Positions 48,410-60,147 of a DNA stretch of 64,000 nt are shown piece after piece. This DNA comes from Henckelia pumila (lineage: Eukaryota > Streptophyta > Magnoliopsida > Lamiales > Gesneriaceae). Position 1 is the first letter of the stretch; each line of letters begins with the position of its first letter. A program made the position numbers and the translations under genes. A model generated the notes under the pieces. That model did no database searches. It was not told where the DNA came from and saw nothing but the letters and a program-made list of their open reading frames with translations. The DNA lies in the NCBI RefSeq assembly GCF_033568475.1, contig NC_133123.1, positions 25,406,622 through 25,470,621 on the forward strand. The letters run 5' to 3'.

Positions 48410-48694
48410 ATAATTTGTGTTCAAGATGATGACGAGAGATCACAGAAGTACCATTTGACCATAATTTTTATTGCATTGGCATATGCTATTTGAAAGGATA
48501 TATAAAATATTTTATTGGATAAACTATTTGAAAATATTTGTGTATATGGTCTGTGTATATGGTCATATTGGTATAATTTATGTTGCAAAATGCAGTTGAC
48601 ATTTAGCCTGATGTTAATATGTATTGTTATTAGCAAACACTTTCCTCATAGAAATATAAGGCAAAAATTCATCTGTATCTAAATTTCTGACTAG

Positions 48695-49115
48695 ACTTGA
48701 TAAAAAGTACTTAAATTTTTGGTACATCGAGATTATCGTATCGAAAAGTACTGAATTTATCAAAAATTTTGTTATACCGAAAATTTTTGTACAGTAAAAT
48801 GACTATATCGAACTTTTTGTTACGAAAACAATATAAAATTTGAAAAATTTGTTATATACCGAAATAATATATATTAATTAAAAAATATATGATATTTTTT
48901 AAAAATAAAGTTATAGGTTTTGTTCGGTGTTAAATGATATATACTAATATTATATTAAAATATTGGTATACTACAAAATTTCAATATAATCCGTATGTTA
49001 GTAATAATTATACGTCCAAAAAATTTCAGTATATCGAGACTTGATATGCGAAGTTTCGATACGATATCGATTAATATTTTTTATAAATAATTTTCGATAT
49101 AAATTTCAGTATTCC
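48695..49115. repeat. CGGTAT-rich dispersed repeat, copy 2
   Basis: Same orientation and word order as 7495-7925: CGAGATTATCGTATCGAAAA, GTTATACCGAAAATTTTTGT, AACAATATAAAATTTGAAAA, TATATACCGAAATAATATAT and a TCGATACGATATCG-like right side. Many CpG-containing words have mutated, so this copy is older or has decayed faster. Confidence 0.6.
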
Positions 49116-49180
49116 TAACTCATTTGACTACAAGATGTCAAATTTAAGAAAAAAAGTAGAGATGTTTTACGAGTTCAGAG

Positions 49181-49594
49181 TAGATCTGTCAAAATGAGTC
49201 GGTCGGACAGGCCAACCCGTAACCTACCAAAACCCGTCAATTGAGAAATTATCAATTCAACCCGTTTATTTGGCGGTGCGAGGTAGGTCGACCCGTTAAT
49301 TTTTAGTTATATTTGACGGATTGGAGCGGGTTGGCCCGTAACCCATCACAATCCACCACTTGACTGGATGGTCCCATCATTTATGTGAGTTGAAAATTTG
49401 TCAATCCAACCGATCTTTCGACCCCCTCTGCAAATTGGATGGCCCGAATTGGCCAAAACACAATTTTCATCCGAGCCCACATGAAACAGAGGGGGTAATA
49501 CCCCTCTGCAGGGTCGAATGACCCCAACCCAACCTCTTATATAGTGAGGTAGGACGAATCAACCCAAGAGATCAAATTCACTTTGACAACTCTA
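49181..49594. mobile_element. Non-autonomous hAT element (TAGANCTGTCA family)
   Basis: Left end TAGATCTGTCAAAATGAGTC and right end on the minus strand TAGAGTTGTCAAAGTGAATT share the terminal form of the element at 14416-14886. The inside is rich in CCAACCCGTAACC and GGGTTGGCCCGTAACCC-type words. The 8-bp flanks (GTTCAGAG and GCCAACAC) do not match, so the site has been rearranged or one end is not original. Confidence 0.65.
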
Positions 49595-49628
49595 GCCAAC
49601 ACTAACAATTCCGGTGTCAAACAAACAA

Positions 49629-49629
<1 letters not shown>

Positions 49630-49665
<36 letters not shown>

Positions 49666-49674
49666 TAATAATAA
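49630..49674. repeat. (TAA)n microsatellite
   Basis: Trinucleotide tract with one single-base interruption near its right end. Confidence 0.93.
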
Positions 49675-49944
49675 CTTTCTGACACAAGGTACTGATTGTG
49701 AATAACATAGGGTAGCTTGTTGAAATATAGGTGCACGATCCTATCCACCTTAATTAATGATTCGAACCCTTGAATTATTGGAGGTTATAGACATGTATGC
49801 CGGACCTTTCCATTAATGCTTATACTAAAAATTAATTGGTAACACTAAAACACCGTTCTGATTACGATATTATTAATATATATATAATTCATTCCATCGT
49901 ATCTTACGTTCTTCTTATCATATTATTTATCTATATATTAACTA

Positions 49945-50232
49945 TTTATTTTACATCAATCAAATCATTAATTATTTATCCCACATCAATCAAATCATTG
50001 AATTCAAATTATTATATTACCCCTTATAAATAATATAATTTTTATTTTATTTATTGTTAAAAGAACAAAATAGTCATTTAACATTTTTATATAAAATTTA
50101 ATCAATCAAATCAAATAAACCATAATCTATCAATCAAATCCAATACAATTTTAACTATCATTTTTTATTTATTTTTTATTACATTATACTACTTATCTAT
50201 ATATTACTTATATCATACCTCAAACCAAACCC
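49945..50232 (-). repeat. Dispersed repeat, copy B
   Basis: The minus strand matches copy A (33925-34205) over almost the full length, including GGTTTGAGGTATGATATAAG at its start and ATAATTAATGATTTGATTGA near its end. The sequence continues beyond the shared part on the left, so the true element end is not fixed. Confidence 0.75.
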
Positions 50233-50269
50233 AGCATCTAAATATAATAATGATCTTACTATATTTAGA

Positions 50270-50377
50270 TGCAAGGTTTTTCGTGTGCGATCACTAAAAT
50301 TCGATATCGGGTTTTAGTGTTTTTTTACACTAAAATACGATAACGAGTTTTAGTGGTCGCACGCAAAAAATTATGCA
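50270..50377. repeat. Foldback element, 108 bp
   Basis: Left arm TGCAAGGTTTTTCGTGTGCG, ATCACTAAAA and GGGTTTTAGTGT pairs with right arm ACACTAAAATACGATAACG, TTTTAGTGGTCGCACGC and TTATGCA around a TTTTTT loop. Pairing extends over about 50 bp per side, with few mismatches. It directly abuts the right end of repeat copy B. Most likely a MITE; a transcript would fold into a long hairpin. Confidence 0.8.
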
Positions 50378-53300
50378 TTGGTGATCAAAATTATCTTTTT
50401 GTAATACCATATATGAATAGCTACATATATACATATTTATTTCAGAGGAGTAATCAAAACAAAAATAACGGCGACACATATATATACATGTATTCTCTCA
50501 TATATTCATGCAAATAAATATATTAAGAAATGAAATTTTTATTTATTTATTATTTTTGTTTATTGGATAATACTTTATAGATACAAATAAATGTTTAGCT
50601 GTTTGAAACATTCAAATATTTTTAGCTTTTAAAAAAAATAATTTTAAGTTCATGAGAAATTGCCCATATTATTAATTGGCCGAAAAAATGTTAGTATAAG
50701 TCGTATTTGATTCTCTCTTTCATTCTTCTATTTTTTTTGGGTCACATTCATAGATATTATAGTTTTTTCCCCGTGTATTACAAGATACTAAAGATTTCAA
50801 ATCTTTTTTACGGAAAGATTTTGCTGAAGTTGAGGAAGAAAGAAACATTTTTTTGCCATTTTAATATAAAGATATTTGAAGAACATATATATCTCAAAAA
50901 TATTTGTCGATAGTGAGGTTTTACCTACAAATGTATTAAACCATGGTGTTTTAAAGTCTCTATTAAAAATCCATAATATCAAGGAAACCGGGATCTCAAT
51001 TTACAAAAATTTCGATCTCAAATTTTAAAACACAGGAAATTTACATTATATATTTTATGACGAGAAATTCACTGTCCATATTCTTTGAGTCACTAATACA
51101 GTATTTGCAATTACTTCTAAAAAACACTTTTGAACTTTTCCGTGATCGAACTTATATTTTTGTTTTAACAAAAGCAATTTGCCTCGGTGAGGTAGAAAGC
51201 CTCTTTCCCATATAGTTGGTTTGCTTGCATTTTTTGGCAAATGAGGTGCCAAGCCCCTTTCCCTTCTCTGCAGTGCGTATGCTAGTGGAAAACAGTACAT
51301 ATGTGGGTAGGTGGTGATAATTGATACCATCGGATTTCAAATTTATTTTAATTTCAGCCCATTTTCTTATCAACTTGACATAAAAATAAATAAATAGATA
51401 AAAAATAACCCTATCAGATTCAAAATATAATTTTTGTTTGACTAAGATCTTGATTCATAATCTTCGAATTTTAAACGGTATTTATCTTTTGCTTTTACTA
51501 AATGTTTGAATCTTGGTTTACTTACAAGAGGTAATTTTTGCAAAAAAGTTTTGGACTGAAGTCGGTTTTCGAATGTCTAAATTAGGATTCTTTTTTTTTT
51601 TTTTAAAGAAATGATCTTGGTCGAAAAAAAATATTTGAAGTTCAATACTTTCCGACTTAAAAGTTAAAACACATGATTCGATGCATAAGACAATGCTTTT
51701 TTTTTTTCGATGAATTTCGTTTTGTTTATTTTTTAAAAAACGAAATTTGTGTGAGATTATTGGATTAATTAGGGAAAATTTTATTATATCTGTGCAGGAA
51801 ATGTCTTAATAGTGCATCTAATGATAAAATTTTATGAATATATAAAGAGTCTACTGAAAAAACAATGAACCCAAATATATTGGAAATCTCCATATTTAGA
51901 TCTTCATGTATAGGATCTCATTTATCCAAATTTAGGGAATATTTTTTTTAAAAAAAAAATCAATTTTGCTTATTTGCGTTCTAAATGATGAAGTGTTTGG
52001 TTGGAAAATTGAGAGTTACGGAAAATTTGAATATCATATTTATTGAAAGGGAAATTTATAAGGGTAAAAAATAAGTTTCATTAATGGGATTTGATTTGAA
52101 CAAATAAAATTCCATATTTCAAAAATCCGACGTTCCAAATTTCCTATTATCCGTATAAAGTATTCATGTGGATTCAACAAACTCTTTTTCCATGTTATAT
52201 ACTCGAATTAAATTAGTATATAAAAATTCAAATTAAAACTACTAAATTATTCAAACACGGATCATAGTAAAAATTCAAATTTTGAATAAATAACCAAGAT
52301 GGGTTTTAAATCGGATGATTTAGATTTGAGTAAATATTTTAATTGATTTGAGTAAATATTTGATTAAATGATTTTAAATGACTCCATATATGATTCAAAA
52401 AAATCATTATTTAGAGATTTCTAATTAATCGTCCGATTCATTCAGATTGACCACAAAAAAATTTAATAAGTTACAACAACAAGTATAACATAGATGAATT
52501 AGGTTGCAATTTTTACTTTATTTTTTTCATTTTACACATACTAATCTACTCCAATATTCTTTTTTTGAGTCTTTTGTTTGCGCACGGGGACTTTGCTAGG
52601 ACATCATAAGCCCCTCTAACATGCCTGTGTGTTGTCCTGTTATCTATATCACGAAAATACATTTGCTATGTGTTTTGATATAGTAAATATAGATTATTTC
52701 GATTCAACAGTTATCATTAAGTTTGACACCATAAAAAAAATAAAATTACCAGACTTACGATTGAGATTTGGATCCCTTGTAGTGGGATATGCACAACATT
52801 ATGTGCTGTGCATTTTTTATACGAGATGATCATCTCATTTCGTCAAACAACTTTTCAAATTAATACGACACGATGCAGAGTCCGCATGATAATTTCAGCT
52901 GATCATCTTGTATAAAAAAAATGCATACCTCCACAACAAAAATCCGAATCCCTTATTACGACGGTTTAATCTACTTTTTTAGTGAAAATAAAAATAATAC
53001 CCCATCCGAGGATTGAAATAATCGGGACTAACTAGTAATTATTCAGACTTGGAGTGAATGTGTGGTTGCATCTTTCCACAATATCATTATGTAAACGAAT
53101 GATTATCGTTATTTTGACGAATTAATTAAAGGATAAGAAGTGTAAATCACAAAAAACAACGACAAAGTCCTGTTGGCTCCACCATTAAATTGTCCACTCC
53201 TTTGTTTCTTACCCATCAACATCAACATCAACATTCAATTTTAATTATTAGATCGATCATTTTCATGACACATATTTTTAGTCACTTTTTTGTAAATTTT

Positions 53301-54086
53301 TTTTTTGTTAATGTCAAAATGTTAATTTTCATTTTAATTATGAATCGAATTAATCGGATGGATGGATATATCGACATGTTTGTTATTATTTAATTTATTT
53401 GTCAATAACAATTTTCTTTACATTATTTTTTCTTTTTTTTAAAACAAATAGAGTCAACATCAGATGTTTTTTCACGCAACTACTTCCAAGATTCATACTT
53501 TACAATCACCCATAAAATATTATCGTGTAATGCCAAAATTTACTTCACTTTTGTGATCATCGGTAAGAATCAGCAGTTGAAAAGTCATGCGCCGGCGGGG
53601 TATCTGAGGAAAAATCATCGAAAATTCTGTAAAAAATAAAAAACATACACCTTTGTATTTGCAAATATTCGTGAAAATCAGAGCGCGTGCAGTTCCGAAA
53701 AAACTTTTTGGGATTCTTTGGTTGTTTGGGTTTGAGTTTGCTGGAATTTTTGAAGTCAAATGAAAGCCATCTCGTGAGGTTTTAGTATGTATTATTGTTA
53801 TGTGTGACTATAACGCGGTTTCAAGAAACAGTCTTTGTTATATATTTTGTGCGTTATCACGCAAGAACACTTTTTTTTCAGACCTTTATCCCTTTCCTAG
53901 CATTTTAAATTTCTTCATTTTTTTAGTCACAACTTTCTGGTTGCTTTGCATTAGTGGGCTGGACTTAGTCAACTAGGTTTTTGGGAAGATGATTTTCAAG
54001 AAATTGGTTCTATTGCCTTTTCTTGGTGTTGGGATCAGTACGTTTTGTTGAAAGAAATTGTGGGTTTTATTTAGTTTTTTGTTGAA

Positions 54087-57000
54087 ATGGAAAAGCTATG
54101 GAGATCTCGAAGTCGTCTCCTGTCGGCATTCGCTAGTATCTGTCTGTATCTGCTGAACTTGAGCATTTGCTGCTCTCTCAATGATGAAGGTTACTTCAAT
54201 TTTACTTCCTTTTAATTTTCTTCATAAGTTTTTGGTTGCTTTGAAGTGGAGAAGTAGTAATCAGATGTTAACTTTGAGTTCTTTATTTGATTGGTGTTAT
54301 TAGGTTTGGCCTTGCTAAGGGTTAAAGAGAAAGTGTTGAGTGATCCATATGGGGCTCTGTCAAATTGGAAAGATGAAGTTGGAGTGGAGAATCCATGTTC
54401 TTGGGTTGGAGTTGGATGCTCTGAAGGATATGTTGTGGTTTTGTAAGTTAATTGGTTTCCAAATTGTTCTTCTTTTTCCTAAATTAGAATAGATACTGTA
54501 AAATCATGTTATTCTGTGCCGAGGAGTACTTATTCAGTTAGTTTTTTTTTTTTAATTCTTTTTCTTTTTGCTGATGACTTTTATTTAGATGTAGTTCACT
54601 TCTCTCGATTTTGTTGGATTCACGCAAATGATTTTAGCCCAAAAAAACGCCAAAAAAGGGTTCATTATTAATTGGCTTTGTTACGTTAGGTTATCTCCAC
54701 CTTATCATATTTAACCACTTGCTAGTTTTGGATGTTAGGCTGTAGGTGTCTGAGAAAATGCGAAGTTATGGGCAAGCTCTACCTCTACCTAGAAGTTCCA
54801 TGTTGTGTTGCACTTTTTTCAGCCATGAGAATGCTCGAAATGTTATTTACAGAATTAATTATGTTCAACAGCGGAACACCTATACTAGAAATGCTTGGCA
54901 CGTGGGTTTCTAGAAATGCTGTTCCTTATCTGACAGCTTTTGGTAGTATGGCACTTTCCTTGGTATACTTCCAAATGAAGCTGATGACCTTTGTGGAGTT
55001 TATGTACTTTTAGTTACCATCTAATATATTCAACTTGCCTTGGATATGACTTTGAATAAGTGGCAATAACTTCAATCTAGTAGTTTACCTTCATCCACTG
55101 TGTTCTTATCATTGAAAAGACTCGTTTTGTTTTCTTTGTTAAAAAAGTGATTGTGTCTGTCATAATATTTGGCAACATGTATTACCTATGGTTTCAGATT
55201 CATAATTCAAAGCTTAATCTTTTGATTGATGCTGTTTTGTATGAAATGATCATATGAACTAGAAACTGAAATTTCTTGATCCTATTATCTGCAGGAACCT
55301 GAAAGATCTATGTCTAACTGGTACTCTGGCACCTGACATAGGGAACCTGGTTCATGTGCAATTTATGTATGATACACTCACATTGATTTTATTGGATCAT
55401 GTCCAATTATTTTTTCATGAATCGCTTATAAATGAAAATTCTTTGCAGAATTCTGCGAAATAATTCTTTTTCTGGTGTCATCCCCAAAGAGGTCGCAAAT
55501 TTAAAACAATTGGAGGTTTTAGACCTTGGATATAATAACTTCAGTGGACAGCTTCCTTGTCATCCGGGCGACAAAATCTCCACCATACTTCCGTAAGCTT
55601 GCAACAGCCGACAGCGCTACCTCTCTATCTTTGCCTAAAACACCTTTTTGGTGGTCATTATATTGTTTGATTTTTGTTATTTTAGTTTAGTGGACAATAA
55701 TAAGCTCCTTGACAAAATGCATACCAAAATTTATGAACTTAAAAAATTATCTGAAGTTCAAATAGAGGGCAACCTTTTATCAACAGATGATATCTTGCAA
55801 TGGTCTGATAGTCTCATGGTAAATTTGTGTCATTCAACTTCTGCCTCTCGTTGGTTCATCTAGTCTAGGTATTATTATTCTAAATATTACTCATTGATAC
55901 ACATTTCTGGTGAAGAAATTAGTTAATATAGAAACTTCCAGCGTAGCAAATCAATAGTTTCTATGTGTGCAGATAGGTTTATATTTTGGACCAATTGTTT
56001 CAAGTAGATTGTTGGAAAAACCCCTTTCTTATTTATGTGTTTCTTGACTGTCGTCTGTCTGATAATAATAATATATCGGACTTCCCAATTTCTAGTGCAT
56101 TGCCCTTCTCAGTGACTCAAACTTTTGGTTTTTGGGGATGTTTTTGAGCTGTTACAGTGGACCCCAACCCATGACATAACACAAGTCTTATTATGTGATA
56201 TATTATATAAAGGAAAAATGTTAATGTGATAGATACAAGCTGAAAGGAAAGGATGAGCTAAGTGGATCTTCCACAGTTCCACTATTTGAGAAATCTAAGA
56301 AAAATTTCCCCTAACCGTGAACACTCGATCTCCAAGACTTGCAGTCTACAGATGTGAACCTCTTAACATATTTCTTGTTTACTTTAAACTAAATCAGTAG
56401 GACAAAATGCATTTTGCAGCCTCCGACCAAATGTTTGTCTATTGCTCTGAAAATGCTCGTGTCAGAGAAACCACGAACATACCCGAGAAATACTAACCAG
56501 AAAAATCTTTTTGGTTGTTCCTTTTCTTGTGTCCATATGTCAATCTTGATCAGCACTCGAAGCTTTTCTTATTCCTTTTTCAAGTTCATCGATCTTTATC
56601 TTTGCAGGAATTCAGAAAAAACAAAAGATGTGACAATGCGAAAATTATTACGAACACCGGCTTGGAAACCTTCCTTTCCACCCCCACCTCCACTAGAATC
56701 TGGAAGCAATATAGTACCTCCTTCCCCTCGTTCTGTTCGGTCCCCACGTGATATAGCTCCACCTCCAACTCCTGTGCTAGTTGTACCACCCCCTTTACCT
56801 TCTCCAGATATACATATATCTCCACCTTCACTGGCTAACCCTACTGAAAAACCTAGCGCGTCAAGTAAAAGATCCTGGACGAGTATCCATTGGAATCTGC
56901 TACTGTCAGCGATGATTGGAGGTCCTTTGTTGATTCTTTTGTTGATAGGTGGCATCTTATTTTTCCGTTTCAACAAAATGGCTACTGTAAATCCCTGGAG

Positions 57001-59017
57001 AACGGGATTAAGTGGACAGCTTCAGAAGGCATTTGTGACTGGTAACTTTTATATTTTTCTGTTACACTTTGACATTGTTTTTACTCTATAATTATACTTA
57101 TGCTATCCTTGGTGTTTTTTAGGGGTACCAAAGCTTAAGCGATCTGAACTTGTGGCGGCCTGTGAAGATTTCAGCAATGTCATTGGTTCTTCATCAGTTT
57201 GTAATCTGTACAAGGGTACATTATCTAATGGAGTAGAAATAGCAGTTGTTTCTATAGCGGTGTCATCTGCAAAGGAATGGTCAAGTAGTCTAGAATCCAA
57301 CTTCAGGAAAAAGGTACCTTCGGAACATCCGATTATGAGAATCTGTTAGTTTCAGCATATTTCGTTCTTTTATTAATCTGGGCTCATTGGAAACAAGTGT
57401 CATACCTAGCTTATTGTATGGAAATATATTATCACAAATTGAGGCTTGATATAGTCCCTTGGTCTTGTATTAATTTGCTATTCATTTCAGATTGAAACAC
57501 TATCAAAAGTGAATCACAAAAATTTTGTTTGCCTAATTGGATATTGTGTGGACGAGGAGCCTTTCGCAAGAATGATGGTCTTTGAATATGCCCCCAATGG
57601 AACTCTTTTTGAGCATTTACACAGTAAGTATTAAATCTTTTTCTTAAATTAGTGTAGTTATGTTTGCACTCATTTTTCCTAGTGTCATTTTCATCTAGAT
57701 TATAAAGTTTGCAACTAATGGATTCTATTTCATGATGATTTGTATGATCCATATATTCGAGTCCATCTGCTCATGATAAGATAATATGGGGGTGGGGGGG
57801 TGGGGGGAATCTGGCCGAGGCTCATTGTTAGCCGAGTCGGGGTACCTTTGGTATTTGGTGAAGCCTTATGTACTATTTGGTTAATTAGATAGGGATAAGT
57901 TAAGTGTGATAACAAAATAAAAGATAAGATTAAATAATACAGTGTGATAAATTATTTGATGTTTGGTACGATTTTAAATTTGTGAATTAATTATGTTATT
58001 AGTATTGTATTGACCAAAATACCCTCTTCATGTATTTATTAATATATATTTTTTAAACAATTGAATAAATAATTAAATATTTCTTGTTTGAAAAATATAT
58101 ATATAATTTTAATTATGTCACATGTTAATGTCTCCACGCTCAAGTCGATTCATTCCTGAACGTGTGAGAGCTCCAGTGTTTCATTCCTGGGCATGTGAGA
58201 GATGTGTTGAGATGTCCTACATCGGTTGGATAGAGTTCATGATCTTTCTTATATAGACAAGGACCACATCCATTGGATAGAGTTCTAGGTTTTTCTTATA
58301 TAGACAAGGACAACCATCTCTTTTGAGCTAGCTTTTGCTGTGTAGTTAGGTCCAAATTCATTCTCTTTAACATGATTAAATAGCTATCCTTTTGCAATAT
58401 GTTTGCTTTCAAACGTCATTCCACAAAATGACCCAATTCTTGTCGATTTTTCAGTTAGAGAAGCAGAACACTTGGATTGGGCTACTCGACTGAGAATAGC
58501 AATGGGTGTTGCATACTGTCTCGAGCACATGCACCAATTGACACATCCATTAGCCCACAGAAACTTGACATCATCATCTGTGTATCTAACCGAAGATTAT
58601 GCCGGCAAAGTGTCCGACTTTATCTACCAAACTGATGGAAACTTAGACGAGATTAAACCGAATACACAAAGTAATGTCTACAGTTTTGGTGTCGTATTAT
58701 TTGAGATGATGACTGGTAGGCTACCATACTCAGTAGGTGGCGAGTCACTCGAGAACTGGGCATCGGATTATCTCCGAGTTCAACCTCTACGAGAAATTGT
58801 TGATCCAACTCTAAGAACGTATCATGAAGAACAACTTCAAGTCATTGGTAATGTGATCAAAATGTGTACTAATCCGGAACCTAGGCGAAGACCGTCTATG
58901 AGAGAAGTGTGCCTAATGTTGAGGGAGGTGACGGGGATTGGACCAGATGGAGCGGTACCGAAAATTTCGCCTCTTTGGTGGGCAGAGCTTGAGATTCTGT
59001 CAACTGAGGCTAATTGA
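54087..59017 (+). CDS. MRH1: MRH1/MDIS-type LRR receptor-like pseudokinase
   Basis: Plasma-membrane leucine-rich-repeat receptor-like protein of the LRR-VI group that includes root-hair MRH1 and the pollen-tube receptor MDIS1. Nine exons: 54087-54189, 54304-54442, 55295-55366, 55449-55592, 55686-55853, 56608-57041, 57123-57313, 57491-57623, 58455-59017, giving 648 aa. Signal peptide 1 to ~34; LRR N-cap with NPCSWVGVGC; LRRs with NLKDLCLTGTLAPDIGNL, LRNNSFSGVIPKEVANLKQL and LDLGYNNFSGQLP. A Pro-rich stretch (PSFPPPPPLESGS, VVPPPLPSP) precedes the membrane segment MIGGPLLILLLIGGILFF. In the kinase region the VAIK lysine site reads IAVVSIAV, HRD is AHRNL and DFG is SDFIY, so phosphotransfer is unlikely. 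The C-terminus SPLWWAELEILSTEAN is the family hallmark. Exon 5 must end at GTTG|GTTCAT (55853) to keep phase with exon 6; the nearer ATG|GTAAAT site does not. Confidence 0.9.
57868..57969. mobile_element. MITE-like inverted repeat in the intron
   Basis: GTACTATTTGGTTAATTAGA near the left and, on the minus strand, GTACCAAACATCAAATAATT at the right are imperfect inverted repeats, with AGTGTGATAA repeated internally. The layout resembles PIF/Harbinger MITEs; target duplication is not clear. Confidence 0.4.
58100..58345. other. LTR-like fossil fragment
   Basis: Contains GAGATGTCCTACATCGGTTG, CTTATATAGACAAGGAC (twice), GAGCTAGCTTTTGCTGTGTA and GTTAGGTCCAA, word order commonly seen in long terminal repeats of small plant retrotransposons. 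No second LTR or internal part is present here, so this looks like an old solo LTR or piece. Assignment is from pattern memory only. Confidence 0.35.
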
Positions 59018-59799
59018 ATTTTCTGAAGTGGTTTCCCTTTGATTTTCTTGAATGTAAAGGAGATGCTCTTGATGTTTGTTGGTGATTGTTGAAGGTGGGA
59101 AATGTATGTAAATGATGTTGGTGGGAAATGTTAAGTAAATTTTGATGTTTTCCTTGTTACTTTTGCTATGATAAATATAAATATGGAGGCAATTGCATTG
59201 TGATGTATTGGATGTTAAATTCCGAAGTAAAGTAATCCTTTTCTTTTTTCCTTGAGCCTTGTTGAAGATGAGATGATAAATTAAAAGATAATTATAAAAT
59301 ATTTATTTCTCGACTCAAAATATTGTAAAACTTGAGTCGACTGCAAGACGATGAAAAAACGTTGGGGATCTTGATTTTTATCAAATTCAATAAAAAGTTG
59401 CACGACAATTGAAATTTTTGTTCACTTTTGCTAACTTGAAAGGAATTTGTGTTAATATTTAGATAGATTTATAAATTTATAACTATAAATGAGATATATC
59501 TTTTATTTGATTCAATTAACACAAAAATATTATTTTTATGTTAAAGTGTTTTTTTTTTATTATAGGTATGAATATTATCTACCCATCTCACATTTGTAGA
59601 TTCAAGAAAGCACGCCACAGAAGACATACTCATACATAAAAATAGTGGTAAAACAATTTGAAATTCATTGAATTCAAAAATACTAAAAAAACACAATATG
59701 AATTTAAATGATAAAATTGAAATAATATTATTCGGAATGCTAGATCCAAAAGTATTAATTAGGGAAAAGCTATGTGGCATTTTTTCTACAAAGAAAACA

Positions 59800-60090
59800 A
59801 TCATGGGCGAGTTGGTAAGACTTGAGGTGGCGTGGAAAGAGATTTCCCAGCGTTGCGGGTTTGATCCTCGTGTGGAGCATATTCATTGCTAAAATATTGT
59901 GGAGTATGTTCTGGGGGTTGAGTCATGTTGCTCCCTCCTTCAGGTCCCTGCCGCTCGTGCACATCCCTCGATTTAACCTCTGCATGAATCAATGAACCTC
60001 TGATTCATGTGAAATTCGATTTAACCTATGCATGAATCAATGGACTTCTGACTCATGTGTAATGGGGTTTCCTTCTGGGTCAATCCTTTC
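59800..60090 (+). mobile_element. tRNA-derived SINE-like element
   Basis: Pol III promoter-like boxes: A box TGGGCGAGTTGG (59804-59815) and B box GGTTTGATCC (59858-59867), 42 bp apart, in a tRNA-like head. The body after it is unrelated to tRNA and contains a 48-bp tandem duplication. I cannot see a poly(A)/T tail or clear target duplications, so limits are approximate. A decayed tRNA pseudogene is the alternative. Confidence 0.55.
59968..60063. repeat. 48-bp tandem duplication
   Basis: Two units, 59968-60015 and 60016-60063, both starting TCGATTTAACCT and containing GCATGAATCAATG and TCATGTG. They differ at only a few positions and lie within the body of the SINE-like element. Confidence 0.9.
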
Positions 60091-60147
60091 TTAATTTTAT
60101 GCTTATCGAAAATTAAGTAGTCCACATAATAATATAAATAATAAATA

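Larger units (their letters stand above)
47676..54086. other. Intergenic region between REC8 and the receptor-like kinase
   Basis: 6.4 kb without a supportable gene. It holds a (TAA)n tract (48361-48408), the second CGGTAT-rich repeat (48695-49115), a hAT-type MITE (49181-49594), another (TAA)n tract, repeat copy B (49945-50232) and a foldback element (50270-50377). The part from 50.4 to 54.0 kb is AT-rich and featureless apart from an ACATCA tandem run near 53214-53234. Confidence 0.6.
57624..58454. other. Repeat-filled intron 8 of the receptor gene
   Basis: 831 bp between the exons ending 57623 and starting 58455, much longer than most other introns of the gene. It contains a GGGGGTGGGGGGGTGGGGGG run (57788-57807), a MITE-like inverted repeat at about 57868-57969 and an LTR-like fragment at 58100-58345. 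Confidence 0.7.

Noticed and set aside
51055-51330. 91-residue open frame on the minus strand
   Set aside because: No recognisable domain, no splice context, isolated in AT-rich DNA; considered chance.
54732-55013. 93-residue open frame within the receptor gene
   Set aside because: Lies wholly inside intron 2 of the receptor gene and shows no protein family signal.
56414-56607. Open frame running continuously into receptor exon 6
   Set aside because: An AG acceptor at 56607 and the phase of exon 5 fit a start at 56608; the upstream part does not resemble the family.
59804-59880. Functional tRNA gene
   Set aside because: A and B boxes are present, but the acceptor stem and anticodon arm cannot be folded properly by eye and the body continues as a SINE-like element.
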